A stretch of 64,000 nucleotides of DNA from Lachnospiraceae bacterium (GTDB lineage: Bacteria; Bacillota; Clostridia; Lachnospirales; Lachnospiraceae), in NCBI GenBank assembly GCA_017470985.1, contig JAFUXA010000019.1, positions 1 through 64,000 on the forward strand. Direction: 5' to 3'. The notes under the pieces were generated by a model that saw only the letters and a program-made list of their open reading frames with translations, was not told where the DNA came from and did no database searches. The translations under genes were made by a program, and so were the position numbers. Positions 36,411 through 44,618 of this stretch are shown one piece after another (positions within the stretch are counted from its first letter, which is position 1; each line of letters begins with the position of its first letter).

Positions 36411-36416
36411 AATTTT

Positions 36417-36524
36417 GCTTTTAAAGTTCATAGAACTTGTTTCCTTATGGGAAACAGAAGTCTCTATCCTTTGTAAGTCTCATAAAGTTGCAAAATTAGC
36501 CACTCATTTGGGTGGCTATTTTTG
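36417..36524 (+). ncRNA. Candidate small RNA, unknown class
   Basis: A unit of about 105 bases between a consensus promoter and an intrinsic terminator, with no start codon followed by a useful ORF. Visible helices: AAGTTC (36424-36429) with GAACTT (36433-36438), then GTTTCC (36439-36444) with GGAAAC (36450-36455), then a weaker CTTT-TA/TAAAG pair at about 36469-36485, then the terminator. The heptamer aagtctc occurs twice, near 36458 and 36475. It does not match what I know of 6S, SRP or tmRNA. It could also be just the bidirectional terminator region of the convergent genes. Confidence 0.4.
36492..36524. terminator. Bidirectional intrinsic terminator
   Basis: Stem tagccac (36497-36503) with gtggcta (36512-36518), extended by A-T pairs on both flanks, with T-runs on either strand. 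It can end the + strand small-RNA unit and the - strand PHP gene. Confidence 0.8.
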
Positions 36525-36538
36525 CGCCCGAAAATAAA

Positions 36539-37351
36539 TTATTTCAAAGGCATATCATATGGTGTTCTTGATTTGTATACCTGATATGCCTTGAAGCCGG
36601 CATCAAGTAACATTTCTTCTATAGTATCAAAGTGTGTCCCAATATATTCAGGGGAGTGAGCATCAGCACCGATGGTAATGAGATTTCCTCCCATTTCTTT
36701 ATACTTTTTGATTATTTTAAAACTTGGATTAGGTTCTTTTAAGCCTCGCTTATATGCTCCTGTATTTATTTCCAAAGCAATGTCGTGGCTTATAATGAAT
36801 TTCAGGATTTGTTCAACTAATTCCTGGTAAGGTTCATAGCTGTCAATGCCTAATTCTTTGGCAGGACCATAGCGGAATACATAATCCAAATGACCGAGAC
36901 TGTCAAATTCATCAAAGGCAATAATATTTTCCAACATTGCTTCATATGATTTCCTGTATGCATCGATTGGATCAATATTTTCAAAGTAAGCAGGATAGTA
37001 AGGATCTACGCCGTCAATTACATGTAGAGAGCCTATTACATAGTCAAAATCATTTTCCAATAGAAGGACTCTATGTCGATTGCTTAAATGTGTCTGAAGA
37101 CCTAACTCGATACCGTAATTGATTTTGAAATTGTCATCAGTGTATGTGTTTATTAACTCTTGGATTTTTGATTCATATGAAGGGATGTCTAAATCGAAGA
37201 GACCAGGCTCCTCCTTGAAATCCCAATCCAAGTGATCTGTAAAAGTTATTCCTGGCAAGCCTAGCTTTTGGGCTTGTGCAATCATTTCTTCAGGAGGTGT
37301 TTGTGAGTCTCCAGAGAAGGAAGAGTGCATGTGAGAATCCCATATTTTCAT
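36539..37351 (-). CDS. PHP-domain phosphatase, histidinol-phosphatase (HisJ/HisK) family
   Basis: PHP-fold metal-dependent phosphoesterase of 270 aa. Metal ligands seen include DSHMHSSFSGD (His7, His9), FTDHLDW near residue 40, GIELGLQ, IGSLHVIDG, LGHLDYVFRYG, IALEINTGAYKRG and the closing GADAHSPEYIG. This set is typical of PHP histidinol-phosphatases, which remove phosphate from L-histidinol phosphate. AAGGAG lies nine bases before the ATG. The gene is single and faces the EAL gene, with a shared terminator between. hisH and hisF occur about 13 kb away, which agrees with a histidine role, but other small phosphates cannot be excluded. Confidence 0.82.
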   Translation of the reverse strand: MKIWDSHMHSSFSGDSQTPPEEMIAQAQKLGLPGITFTDHLDWDFKEEPGLFDLDIPSYESKIQELINTYTDDNFKINYGIELGLQTHLSNRHRVLLLENDFDYVIGSLHVIDGVDPYYPAYFENIDPIDAYRKSYEAMLENIIAFDEFDSLGHLDYVFRYGPAKELGIDSYEPYQELVEQILKFIISHDIALEINTGAYKRGLKEPNPSFKIIKKYKEMGGNLITIGADAHSPEYIGTHFDTIEEMLLDAGFKAYQVYKSRTPYDMPLK

Positions 37352-37459
37352 TGTATGTCTCCTTGGTTTATTCTAATTATTATGTAATTATTATGTCATA
37401 ATTATATTTTAGGAACTTATTAAATTCAATGATGGATATAAAATGATATGATGTTTATT

Positions 37460-37477
37460 ATGTCAAAAAATTAACAA
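37460..37477. promoter_or_regulatory. Putative Rex (redox repressor) operator
   Basis: ATGTCAAAAAATTAACAA matches the clostridial Rex consensus TTGTTAA-N4-TTAACAA at 12 of 14 fixed positions. It lies 25 bases upstream of the presumed gap -35 element and 117 bases before the gap start codon. Rex senses NADH/NAD+ and is known to control glycolytic and fermentation genes in Clostridia; its action here is inference. No rex gene is in the window. Confidence 0.5.
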
Positions 37478-37502
37478 AATTTATGAAAGTTGGTTTAAAG
37501 GG

Positions 37503-37531
37503 TTGAAATCTATGCATAAATTAGATAAAAT
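37503..37531 (+). promoter_or_regulatory. Promoter of gap
   Basis: TTGAAA (37503-37508) and TAAAAT (37526-37531), 17 bases apart. Downstream in the leader lies a short palindrome, cgaggcaatgcctcg (37543-37557), which would form a small hairpin near the 5' end of the mRNA. Confidence 0.5.
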
Positions 37532-37594
37532 ATAAAAAGTTTCGAGGCAATGCCTCGCTAATAGAAATTATTCAAATCTTAGGAGGAATTGAAA

Positions 37595-38596
37595 ATGGCA
37601 GTAAGAGTAGCAATTAACGGTTTCGGTCGTATCGGTCGTCTTGCTTTCCGTCAGATGTTCGGAGCAGAAGGTTACGAAGTAGTTGCAATCAATGACCTTA
37701 CATCACCAAAGATGTTAGCTCATCTTTTAAAGTATGATTCATCACAGGGAAAGTATGCTTTAGCTGATACAGTTAAGGCTGGTGAGGATTCAATCACAGT
37801 TGATGGTAAGGAAATCAAGATTTATGCATTCCCAGATGCAAACAATTGCCCATGGGGTGAATTAAAGGTTGATGTAGTTCTTGAGTGTTCAGGATTCTAC
37901 ACATCTAAGGACAAGGCTCAGGCTCATATCAATGCTGGAGCTCGTAAGGTAGTTATTTCTGCACCTGCAGGAAACGACCTTCCTACAATCGTTTACAATG
38001 TAAACCACAAGACATTGAAGCCAGAAGATACAATCATCTCTGCAGCTTCATGTACAACAAACTGCTTAGCACCAATGGCTAAGGCACTTAACGATGCTTT
38101 CGGTATCAAGTCTGGTATCATGAGCACAATTCACTCATACACAGGTGATCAGATGACTCTTGATGGCCCACAGCGTAAGGGTGATCTTCGTCGTTCACGT
38201 GCAGCAGCAGTTAATATCGTACCTAACTCAACAGGTGCTGCAAAGGCTATCGGTCTTGTTATCCCTGAGTTAAATGGTAAGTTGATCGGATCTGCACAGC
38301 GTGTACCATGCCCAACAGGTTCTACAACAATCCTTGTTGCTACAATCGAGAAGAGCGCAACAGTTGAGGAAATCAATGCAGCTATGAAGGCAGCTGAGAC
38401 AGAGTCATTCGCATACAATGAGGATGAAATCGTTTCTTCTGATATCATCGGTGCAACAGCTGGATCTATCTTTGATGCAACACAGACAATGGTTGGTGAA
38501 GATAACCTTGTTCAGGTTGTTTCTTGGTATGATAACGAGAACAGCTACACATCTCAGATGGTTCGTACAATTAAGTACTTCTCAGAGTTAGCTTAA
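37595..38596 (+). CDS. gap: Glyceraldehyde-3-phosphate dehydrogenase (NAD)
   Basis: Glycolytic enzyme oxidising glyceraldehyde-3-phosphate to 1,3-bisphosphoglycerate. 333 aa. NAD-binding [16 protein letters not shown] is followed by INDLT, whose Asp favours NAD over NADP. The catalytic Cys153 lies in [12 protein letters not shown], and the [23 protein letters not shown] and [16 protein letters not shown] signatures are present. The ATG at 37595 follows AGGAGG by eight bases; an in-frame TTG at 37589 lies too close to that site. Codon use is regular, with many preferred codons, as in highly expressed genes. It has its own terminator, so pgk is expressed separately. Confidence 0.97.
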   Translation: MAVRVAINGFGRIGRLAFRQMFGAEGYEVVAINDLTSPKMLAHLLKYDSSQGKYALADTVKAGEDSITVDGKEIKIYAFPDANNCPWGELKVDVVLECSGFYTSKDKAQAHINAGARKVVISAPAGNDLPTIVYNVNHKTLKPEDTIISAASCTTNCLAPMAKALNDAFGIKSGIMSTIHSYTGDQMTLDGPQRKGDLRRSRAAAVNIVPNSTGAAKAIGLVIPELNGKLIGSAQRVPCPTGSTTILVATIEKSATVEEINAAMKAAETESFAYNEDEIVSSDIIGATAGSIFDATQTMVGEDNLVQVVSWYDNENSYTSQMVRTIKYFSELA

Positions 38597-38620
38597 TTCG
38601 TTTATTTAAACAGACTCATT

Positions 38621-38655
38621 AAAGGGGTCCGGCTTATAGGGCCGGGCTCCTTTTT
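38621..38655 (+). terminator. Intrinsic terminator after gap
   Basis: GC-rich stem aaggggtccggc (38622-38633) with gccgggctcctt (38641-38652), with mismatches or G-T pairs, followed by a T-run. Loop ttatagg. Confidence 0.85.
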
Positions 38656-38740
38656 GTATCTCTTTTTATGAGATTAACCATTGCAAAATGGTTGAAGGAG
38701 TGGGTATAAGAAAGTATTAAGAAAAATGGAGGAATGTTCA

Positions 38741-39940
38741 ATGGGATTAAATAAAAAATCTGTTGATGACATCAATGTAAAAGGTCAAAGAGTATTATGT
38801 AGATGTGATTTCAATGTACCAATCATTGATGGTAAAATCACTGACGAGAACAGACTTGTTGCAGCTATGCCTACAATCAAGAAATTAGTTGCTGATGGTG
38901 GAAAGGTTATCTTGTGTTCACACCTTGGCAAGGTAAAGACAGAAGAGGATAAGGCTAAGCTTAGCCTTGCTCCTGTTGCGGAGAGACTTACACAGCTTCT
39001 TGGACAGGAAGTTAAGTTCGTAGTTGATCCAGAGGTTGTTGGAGCAAATGTAAGAGCTGCTGTTGATGCAATGAATGATGGAGACATCATCTTGATTGAG
39101 AATACACGTTTCCGTCCAGAGGAGACTAAGAACGGAGAGGCATTCTCAAAGGATTTAGCATCTATCTGTGATGTATTTGTAAATGATGCATTTGGTACAG
39201 CTCATAGAGCACATTGTTCAAATGTAGGTGTTACACAGTTTGTTGACACTGCTGTTGTTGGATACTTAATGGAGAAGGAAATTGATTTCCTTGGCAATGC
39301 TGTTGAGAATCCAGTTAGACCTTTCGTAGCTATCCTTGGTGGCGCAAAGGTTTCTTCTAAGATTCCTGTTATAGAAAACCTTTTGGATAAGGTTGATACA
39401 CTTATCATTGGTGGTGGTATGGCATATACATTTATGGCAGCTCACGGTGAGCCGGTTGGTAAGTCACTTCTTGAGCCTGATTATAAGGATTACTGTCTCA
39501 AGATGGAGAAGAAGGCAGAGGAGAAGGGCGTTAAGCTTCTTATCCCTATTGATACTGTTGTTGGAGATGATTTCTCAAATGATTGCAACTTCAAGGTTGT
39601 TGGTCGTGGAGAAATTCCTGATGACATGGAAGGTCTGGATATCGGACCAAAGTCAAGAGAATTATTTACACAGGCTATCGCTGATGCCAAGACAGTTGTA
39701 TGGAACGGACCAATGGGATGTTTCGAAATGCCTAACTTCGCTGGTGGTACAATAGCTGTATGTGAAGCTCTTGCCAAGATTGATGGAACAACAATCATCG
39801 GTGGTGGTGATTCAGCTTCTGCAGCAAACAATTTGGGATATGGTGACAAGATGACACATATCTCTACAGGTGGTGGAGCTTCACTTGAGTTCTTAGAGGG
39901 CAAGGAACTTCCTGGTGTTGCTGCTGCAAACGACAGATAA
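38741..39940 (+). CDS. pgk: Phosphoglycerate kinase
   Basis: Makes ATP from 1,3-bisphosphoglycerate. 399 aa, the usual length. Motifs: [11 protein letters not shown] near the N-terminus, [54 protein letters not shown], and the nucleotide-binding end [16 protein letters not shown] and [15 protein letters not shown] (38728-38732) is placed for the ATG at 38741; the ATG at 38726 lies inside the ribosome site region and is rejected. It follows the gap terminator and precedes tpiA by 126 bases. Confidence 0.97.
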   Translation: MGLNKKSVDDINVKGQRVLCRCDFNVPIIDGKITDENRLVAAMPTIKKLVADGGKVILCSHLGKVKTEEDKAKLSLAPVAERLTQLLGQEVKFVVDPEVVGANVRAAVDAMNDGDIILIENTRFRPEETKNGEAFSKDLASICDVFVNDAFGTAHRAHCSNVGVTQFVDTAVVGYLMEKEIDFLGNAVENPVRPFVAILGGAKVSSKIPVIENLLDKVDTLIIGGGMAYTFMAAHGEPVGKSLLEPDYKDYCLKMEKKAEEKGVKLLIPIDTVVGDDFSNDCNFKVVGRGEIPDDMEGLDIGPKSRELFTQAIADAKTVVWNGPMGCFEMPNFAGGTIAVCEALAKIDGTTIIGGGDSASAANNLGYGDKMTHISTGGGASLEFLEGKELPGVAAANDR

Positions 39941-39990
39941 TTTAGGTCTGTTATAAGTATTTATAATTATTTTTTGTAAAATATGCATGA

Positions 39991-40037
39991 ATGTCATTTG
40001 CTGTATTTGATACAGCAGATGGCATAAGCATGTTTTT
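39991..40037 (+). terminator. Hairpin between pgk and tpiA
   Basis: Stem atgtcatttgctgta (39991-40005) with tacagcagatggcat (40011-40025), loop tttga, then aagcatgttttta. The T-run is offset by about seven bases from the stem, so it may only partly terminate and let some transcripts reach tpiA. Confidence 0.55.
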
Positions 40038-40066
40038 ATTGTGTTTATAAAAAGGAGTAATTGAAA

Positions 40067-40813
40067 ATGGCAAGAAGAAAGATCGTAGCCGGAAACTGGA
40101 AGATGAATATGACTCCAAGTGAGGCTGTAAAATTAGTTGAAGAGTTAAAGCCACTTGTAGAGTCTAATGACGTTGATGTTGTATATTGCGTACCAGCAAT
40201 CGACATCGTACCAGTTGTAGAGGCTGTAAAGGGAACAAATGTTGAAGTAGGTGCTGAGAACCTCTACATCGAGGATAAGGGTGCTTACACAGGTGAGATT
40301 TCAGCAGATATGCTTGTTGATGCAGGTGTTAAATATGTTGTAATCGGACATTCTGAGAGAAGAGAATACTTTGGTGAGACAGACGAGTTCCTTAATAAGA
40401 AGGTTAAGAAGGCTATCGAAAAAGGTCTTACACCAATTCTTTGCTGTGGCGAGACACTTGAGCAGAGAGAGATGGGTGTTACAATGGATTGGATCAGACT
40501 TCAGATTAAATCTGATTTAGCTGGAGTTGCAGCAAGCGATGTTGCTAATCTGGTTATCGCTTATGAGCCAATCTGGGCTATCGGTACAGGTAAGACTGCT
40601 ACATCTGACCAGGCTGAGGAAGTATGCTGTGGAATCAGAGCATGCATCGCTGAGATGTATGATCAGGCTACAGCAGATTCAGTTCGTATTCAGTACGGCG
40701 GATCTGTAAATGCTTCAAATGCAGCTGAGCTTTTCGCTAAGCCAAACATTGATGGTGGATTAGTTGGTGGAGCATCACTTAAGGCTGATTTTGGTAAGAT
40801 TGTAAATTACTAA
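40067..40813 (+). CDS. tpiA: Triose-phosphate isomerase
   Basis: Interconverts dihydroxyacetone phosphate and glyceraldehyde-3-phosphate. 248 aa. NWKMN holds the substrate-binding Lys, [13 protein letters not shown] the catalytic His, and [15 protein letters not shown] the catalytic Glu and the mobile loop. [32 protein letters not shown] is the phosphate-binding end. The ATG at 40067 follows AAAGGAG; the TTG at 40061 is too close to that site. It is third in the gap, pgk, tpiA order common in Firmicutes, with no gpmI or eno following. Confidence 0.97.
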   Translation: MARRKIVAGNWKMNMTPSEAVKLVEELKPLVESNDVDVVYCVPAIDIVPVVEAVKGTNVEVGAENLYIEDKGAYTGEISADMLVDAGVKYVVIGHSERREYFGETDEFLNKKVKKAIEKGLTPILCCGETLEQREMGVTMDWIRLQIKSDLAGVAASDVANLVIAYEPIWAIGTGKTATSDQAEEVCCGIRACIAEMYDQATADSVRIQYGGSVNASNAAELFAKPNIDGGLVGGASLKADFGKIVNY

Positions 40814-40923
40814 AAATATTTTTATATTTATGGTGGAATAATAGTTAGTATTTGTGTATACTTTATTTGCATATATTAATTTCGGTTATAACTTATTTAT
40901 AAGTTTATAACATACACACCAAA

Positions 40924-40966
40924 CAAAAACGCGTCACTCGGCAGCACCGCTGAGGGACCGTTTTTG
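40924..40966. terminator. Intrinsic terminator after tpiA
   Basis: Near-symmetrical hairpin: caaaaacg at the left and cgtttttg at the right enclose cgtcactcggcag/cgctgagggac, which pair with few mismatches. A/T runs on both sides could act in both directions. The 322-base gap 40814-41135 otherwise holds only AT-rich DNA and the leader of the next gene. Confidence 0.8.
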
Positions 40967-41135
40967 CTTTATAATGATGTCTTTATGCATTTTGTAAGAA
41001 AATGTAATGCGGATTTTGTTACAAAAAAATGAGGCAAATATGTTTTAGATTTTCTTCAGGTTTGTTATGATAGATTTAATTATTAATTATAGTATGTGGA
41101 GATATAAATAGTATTTGAATTAGGGGAATTGGACA

Positions 41136-41504
41136 ATGAAAATATTATTAGCGGAGGACGATAGCAAGATTAGTCAATTTGTCGCAATGTCTTTGGCCGA
41201 TTATGTTAGCTGCGATGTGGCAAAAAACGGAGAGGAAGCAATTGATTTATACGCACTGAAAGCATCTAAAAAGGATGCATATGACATATGTTTTATTGAT
41301 TTTATTATGCCGGGGATTAATGGCTTTGATACAATTAAACATATTAGAGAATTGGAAAGCGATAAGAACTTGCATAGAAGTGATATTTATATTATGACAT
41401 CTATGCCTGAAGCTGACTGGGGGTTAGATGGATTGTGTGATGGTTTCATCAAAAAACCTGTGAACATATCTGAGATAATTGAGCTTATTAAGACTCTAGA
41501 ATAA
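41136..41504 (+). CDS. Stand-alone CheY-like response regulator receiver
   Basis: Single receiver domain of 122 aa with no output domain. The acidic pocket is in LLAEDDSK, the phosphorylated residue should be Asp55 in CFIDFIMPG, Thr88 lies in IMTS, and the conserved Lys is in KKPVN. Such proteins relay phosphate or bind a partner; chemotaxis or motility is possible given the CheV gene 6 kb on. No kinase adjoins it. The 3' end overlaps the convergent YolD-like gene by 17 bases. Confidence 0.85.
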   Translation: MKILLAEDDSKISQFVAMSLADYVSCDVAKNGEEAIDLYALKASKKDAYDICFIDFIMPGINGFDTIKHIRELESDKNLHRSDIYIMTSMPEADWGLDGLCDGFIKKPVNISEIIELIKTLE

Positions 41505-41823
41505 TATCATAGATGTCATCAAAATAGATTTTGGTATTAATGATTTGGATGAATCGGCTGGTAGTATCAATTTTGGCTACCATGCCGGTTTTTTTAATAT
41601 AATTATTATCCGAATAATATATGATAGAAACAATACTTCCACGCTCTACATTATGCATTTTATAATCCAGTTCCTCAGCTTTTTCAGGAGATAAGGTTAT
41701 TTTGTCTACAATAATAACCTCCTTGGCACGCAGTGCTTCCTCATAGCCTTTTAGTGCGGCAAATGGCATGAATTGTTTGGCTCGTTCTTCAATTGTCATT
41801 TTATACTTAGGTTTATTCGCCAC
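41488..41823 (-). CDS. YolD-like protein
   Basis: Small protein of 111 aa matching the YolD family: RAKQFMPFAALKGYEEALRAKE, then ITLSPEKAEELDYKMHNVERGSIVSIIYYSDNNYIKKTGMVAKID. YolD-like proteins are usually encoded next to UvrX/Y-family polymerases and may act as their UmuD-like partners. The start is GTG, with AGGAGGT seven bases before it. It overlaps the polymerase gene by 11 bases and is translated after it, so coupling is likely. Confidence 0.85.
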   Translation of the reverse strand: MANKPKYKMTIEERAKQFMPFAALKGYEEALRAKEVIIVDKITLSPEKAEELDYKMHNVERGSIVSIIYYSDNNYIKKTGMVAKIDTTSRFIQIINTKIYFDDIYDIILES

Positions 41824-43081
41824 TGCGATGACCTCCTATCTGATTATTTCTGTCTTGCATAGTAGAACTTTCCTGAAGATTCATTCCTTTAAGGATCGCA
41901 TTTTTACCAAATTTGTCCTTGATCTGAATTACGGCTTTTTGAATCTTTTTATTTCTTTCTAATTCTGCAGCATCAACAAAGAAATTGTATTGGTGACATT
42001 CCTCCTGGGTTACAGAATTACAGGTTATATTGATTCTGCGAATAGGATGCATTGGATTGATAATCTCTTGGTATAATTTTTCTATGGCCGGAATCCATAT
42101 AATATCTGAATTAGTTGAGTAACTCAGAGAGGTGGTTCCATGTGCCGGTGCAATATTTAAACTGTTGGAATATCCCACATGTAAGGTGATAGAATTTGTA
42201 ATTAAATCCTGTGATACCATATCTAGGCACAACAGATCCATCATTTCCTTTACTATTAACATACCCTCATCATATTTATAATCACGCATTAATACCTGGC
42301 CACTGGATAGACTGTTGGATGAAGGTTTGTAATTTTTTACATCCTCCATAGTGACAGGTTCTATTCCTCGTGAGTGATCAATAAGCAACTCGGCATCTTT
42401 GCCAAATAATTTATAGAGGAAATCCTCGTCTGTTTTGGCAATCTGTTCCATGGTTGTGATACCATATTGAGCCAGCTTATCTGCAGTTCCTCTGCCGATT
42501 CTCCAGAAATCCGTCAGGGGAGTGTGGTTCCACAGTGTCTTGATGAAACTTTCCTCTGTTAATTCACCAATGAAATCAGGTGAATGCTTGGCTGTGATGT
42601 CCAAAGCAATTTTGGCTAGATACATATTGCTTCCGATGCCACAGGTTGCTCTGATGCCTAGAGTGTTATATATGTCTGCCATAATGGTCTGCCCCAGTTC
42701 TTTGGCTGTCATCTGATATAGTGATAGATATTCTGTGACATCCATGAAGGCTTCGTCAATGGAGTACACATAGATGTCCTCCTTGGCAATGTATTTCATA
42801 TAAATCTCATAAATATCTGCAGAACATTCAATATATGCTTGCATTCTCGGAGGCGCAATTATATAGTCGATGTTCTTCGGAATCTCGAATAATCTGCATC
42901 GGTTTTTTACACCCATTGCTTTGAGAGCTGGGCTTACAGCGAGACAGATGGTTTTGTCACTACGAGTTGGATCAGCGACAACCAGCCGAGTTGTCATTGC
43001 GTCAAGCCCTCGATGAGCGCATTCAACAGATGCATAGAAAGATTTTAAATCTATGCATATATAAGTATGAGGTCTGGCCAT
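41813..43081 (-). CDS. Y-family DNA polymerase (UvrX/UmuC-like)
   Basis: Error-prone translesion polymerase of 422 aa. YICIDLKSFYASVECAHRGLDAM holds the first catalytic Asp, VYSIDEAFMDVT the SIDEA motif with the second acidic pair, and ATCGIGSNMYLAKIALDITAK the fingers/palm signature. A helix-hairpin-helix-like part is DFWRIGRGTADKLAQYGITTMEQIA, and the little-finger domain follows. It probably acts in damage tolerance with the YolD partner. AAGGAGC precedes the ATG. The promoter region contains a perfect palindrome at 43126-43141, a plausible repressor site. Confidence 0.92.
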   Translation of the reverse strand: MARPHTYICIDLKSFYASVECAHRGLDAMTTRLVVADPTRSDKTICLAVSPALKAMGVKNRCRLFEIPKNIDYIIAPPRMQAYIECSADIYEIYMKYIAKEDIYVYSIDEAFMDVTEYLSLYQMTAKELGQTIMADIYNTLGIRATCGIGSNMYLAKIALDITAKHSPDFIGELTEESFIKTLWNHTPLTDFWRIGRGTADKLAQYGITTMEQIAKTDEDFLYKLFGKDAELLIDHSRGIEPVTMEDVKNYKPSSNSLSSGQVLMRDYKYDEGMLIVKEMMDLLCLDMVSQDLITNSITLHVGYSNSLNIAPAHGTTSLSYSTNSDIIWIPAIEKLYQEIINPMHPIRRINITCNSVTQEECHQYNFFVDAAELERNKKIQKAVIQIKDKFGKNAILKGMNLQESSTMQDRNNQIGGHRSGE

Positions 43082-43125
43082 GTGTCACTGCTCCTTTCTG
43101 GTTTATAATCATATAATATCTTATC

Positions 43126-43149
43126 ATATTTGCACAAATATAATATAAT
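43126..43149. promoter_or_regulatory. Palindromic operator in a divergent promoter
   Basis: Perfect inverted repeat ATATTTG-CA-CAAATAT at 43126-43141. On the + strand it fills the spacer between TTATCA (43121-43126) and TATAAT (43144-43149), spaced by 17 bases. On the - strand it lies about 45-60 bases before the polymerase start codon and overlaps a TTGTGC -35-like element. It does not match the Bacillus LexA box (GAAC-N4-GTTC), so the regulator is unknown. Confidence 0.45.
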
Positions 43150-43180
43150 AGCAATATATAGAGTTTTAGGAGAAATGCTT

Positions 43181-43849
43181 ATGGCTTATAAAGTTGGAAA
43201 ATTTGAATTTGGTACATTGGATGAAGCTAATGAGGCACAGAAAGAGTATCAAGCAATTGAATATATCACAAAGCAGTTGGACTTTAGCAATCTGGGGGCG
43301 GTGAAAAATGTATATGATCAACTTCAGAAGCAGAATATGTTTCACACAGCTATAGGTCTTTCATTTATGAAGAAGATGGAAGCTCACATTGCCAAACTTG
43401 AAAGTGCAGAAGCTGATAGTATTGTGACTGGTAAGAATGCAGATGTTTCAGTTAATAAGTCTGCAGATAATATTTCTACAGTAGATAATCAAGATAATAT
43501 TTCTGCTAAAACAACTGAGAAAAAGCGAGTTGATAGTAAAAATAAGCCAAAAAAGATTGAGCGTGAGCTGAAGAAGTACAAGACATTGACTTCAATCTTT
43601 AGAATAACAACAATTGCTCTATTGCTGATGGTGATTGGAATGTTCTATGTGGCTTCTACGATCAATAGCCCTAATATTTTGAATTACAAGGAACAGATAA
43701 CCAATGAATATGCTTCCTGGGCCCAGGAGCTTACAGAGAGAGAGTCAGCACTGAATAAGAGGGAGAATGAACTGACAAAAAGAGAGAATGAGTTGAAGAA
43801 GAGTAAAGAACAGGAATCTGTGCTTCCTCCAGAAAATATTTCTCAATAA
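43181..43849 (+). CDS. Membrane-anchored coiled-coil protein, unknown function
   Basis: I do not recognise a family. The 222-aa chain has a soluble N-terminal part (about 1-75, KVGKFEFGTLDEANEAQKEY...), a low-complexity polar stretch rich in Asn, Ser, Asp and Thr, a Lys-rich stretch (KKRVDSKNKPKKIERELKK), one membrane segment at about 160-181 (FRITTIALLLMVIGMFYVAS), and a charged C-terminal coiled coil with a repeated RENEL unit. By the positive-inside rule the N-terminus is cytoplasmic. The ATG at 43181 is chosen because AGGAG (43168-43172) is eight bases away; upstream candidates at 43130 and 43175 fit worse. It diverges from the polymerase gene and precedes a two-component system. Confidence 0.65.
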   Translation: MAYKVGKFEFGTLDEANEAQKEYQAIEYITKQLDFSNLGAVKNVYDQLQKQNMFHTAIGLSFMKKMEAHIAKLESAEADSIVTGKNADVSVNKSADNISTVDNQDNISAKTTEKKRVDSKNKPKKIERELKKYKTLTSIFRITTIALLLMVIGMFYVASTINSPNILNYKEQITNEYASWAQELTERESALNKRENELTKRENELKKSKEQESVLPPENISQ

Positions 43850-43913
43850 GTTCACACAGACAACATATTAGTGTGTTAAGATTTTATAAAAGTTGAAAGG
43901 ACGTAAGTGGGAT

Positions 43914-44594
43914 ATGTCAAAGAAAATACTTATTGCAGATGATGAATCTAGATTATTAAAACTTCTGTCGGACTATTTGGTTCGGGAGGGCTATGTTGTT
44001 ACAACAGCTATAGATGGCCAGGCTGCTTTAGATAAATTCTATATGGATAGAAGTATCGATATGGCGATTTTGGATGTAATGATGCCAGAGATGGATGGAT
44101 ATACTGTATGCCGCGAAATTAGAGCAGTATCAGATATTCCAATTATTATTTTAACTGCCAAAAGTGAAGAGAGCGATGTGTTAAATGGATTTGAATGTGG
44201 CGCTGATGAATTTATTTCCAAGCCATTTAGTCCAAAGATTTTAGTTGCCAAGGTAAATGCATTGTATAAGAGAGCTCATGGAGACTCTGAGGAAAATCAG
44301 AAAATTGAAATGGGTGGAATTGTATTAGACAAGAAGGCTCATCAGGTGACTGCTGGAGGCATCAATGTGAACTTAAGCGTGAAGGAATTTGAACTTCTGG
44401 CTTATTTTATGGAAAATGCAGATATTGCATTATCAAGAGACAAGATTCTAAACGGTGTATGGGAATATGATTATTTTGGTGATGCCCGTACAATCGATAC
44501 CCATGTGAAGAAGTTGAGAGCAAAACTTGGCAAGCGTGGATATTATATTAAGACTATTTGGGGAATGGGATATAAATTTGAAGTTCCATTGTAA
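43914..44594 (+). CDS. OmpR/PhoB-family response regulator
   Basis: Two-domain transcription factor of 226 aa. Receiver domain 1-120 with acidic pocket ADDE, phospho-acceptor Asp54 in AILDVMMPEMDG, Thr in LTAKSEESD and Lys in ISKPFSP. The winged-helix DNA-binding domain follows (VNLSVKEFELLAYFMENADIALSRDKILNGVWEYDYFGDARTIDTHVKKLRAKLG). The ATG at 43914 is preferred over a TTG at 43893. The gene lies 24 bases before the histidine kinase gene, its evident partner. The signal and target genes are unknown; the downstream lipoprotein gene is one candidate target. Confidence 0.93.
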   Translation: MSKKILIADDESRLLKLLSDYLVREGYVVTTAIDGQAALDKFYMDRSIDMAILDVMMPEMDGYTVCREIRAVSDIPIIILTAKSEESDVLNGFECGADEFISKPFSPKILVAKVNALYKRAHGDSEENQKIEMGGIVLDKKAHQVTAGGINVNLSVKEFELLAYFMENADIALSRDKILNGVWEYDYFGDARTIDTHVKKLRAKLGKRGYYIKTIWGMGYKFEVPL

Positions 44595-44618
44595 TTCCCT
44601 GAGATTAGAAGGTGGAAA

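Noticed and set aside
43130-43180. Longer N-terminus starting at TTG 43130 for the coiled-coil protein
   Set aside because: It would place the ribosome-binding site and the promoter -10 inside the coding region; ATG 43181 fits better.
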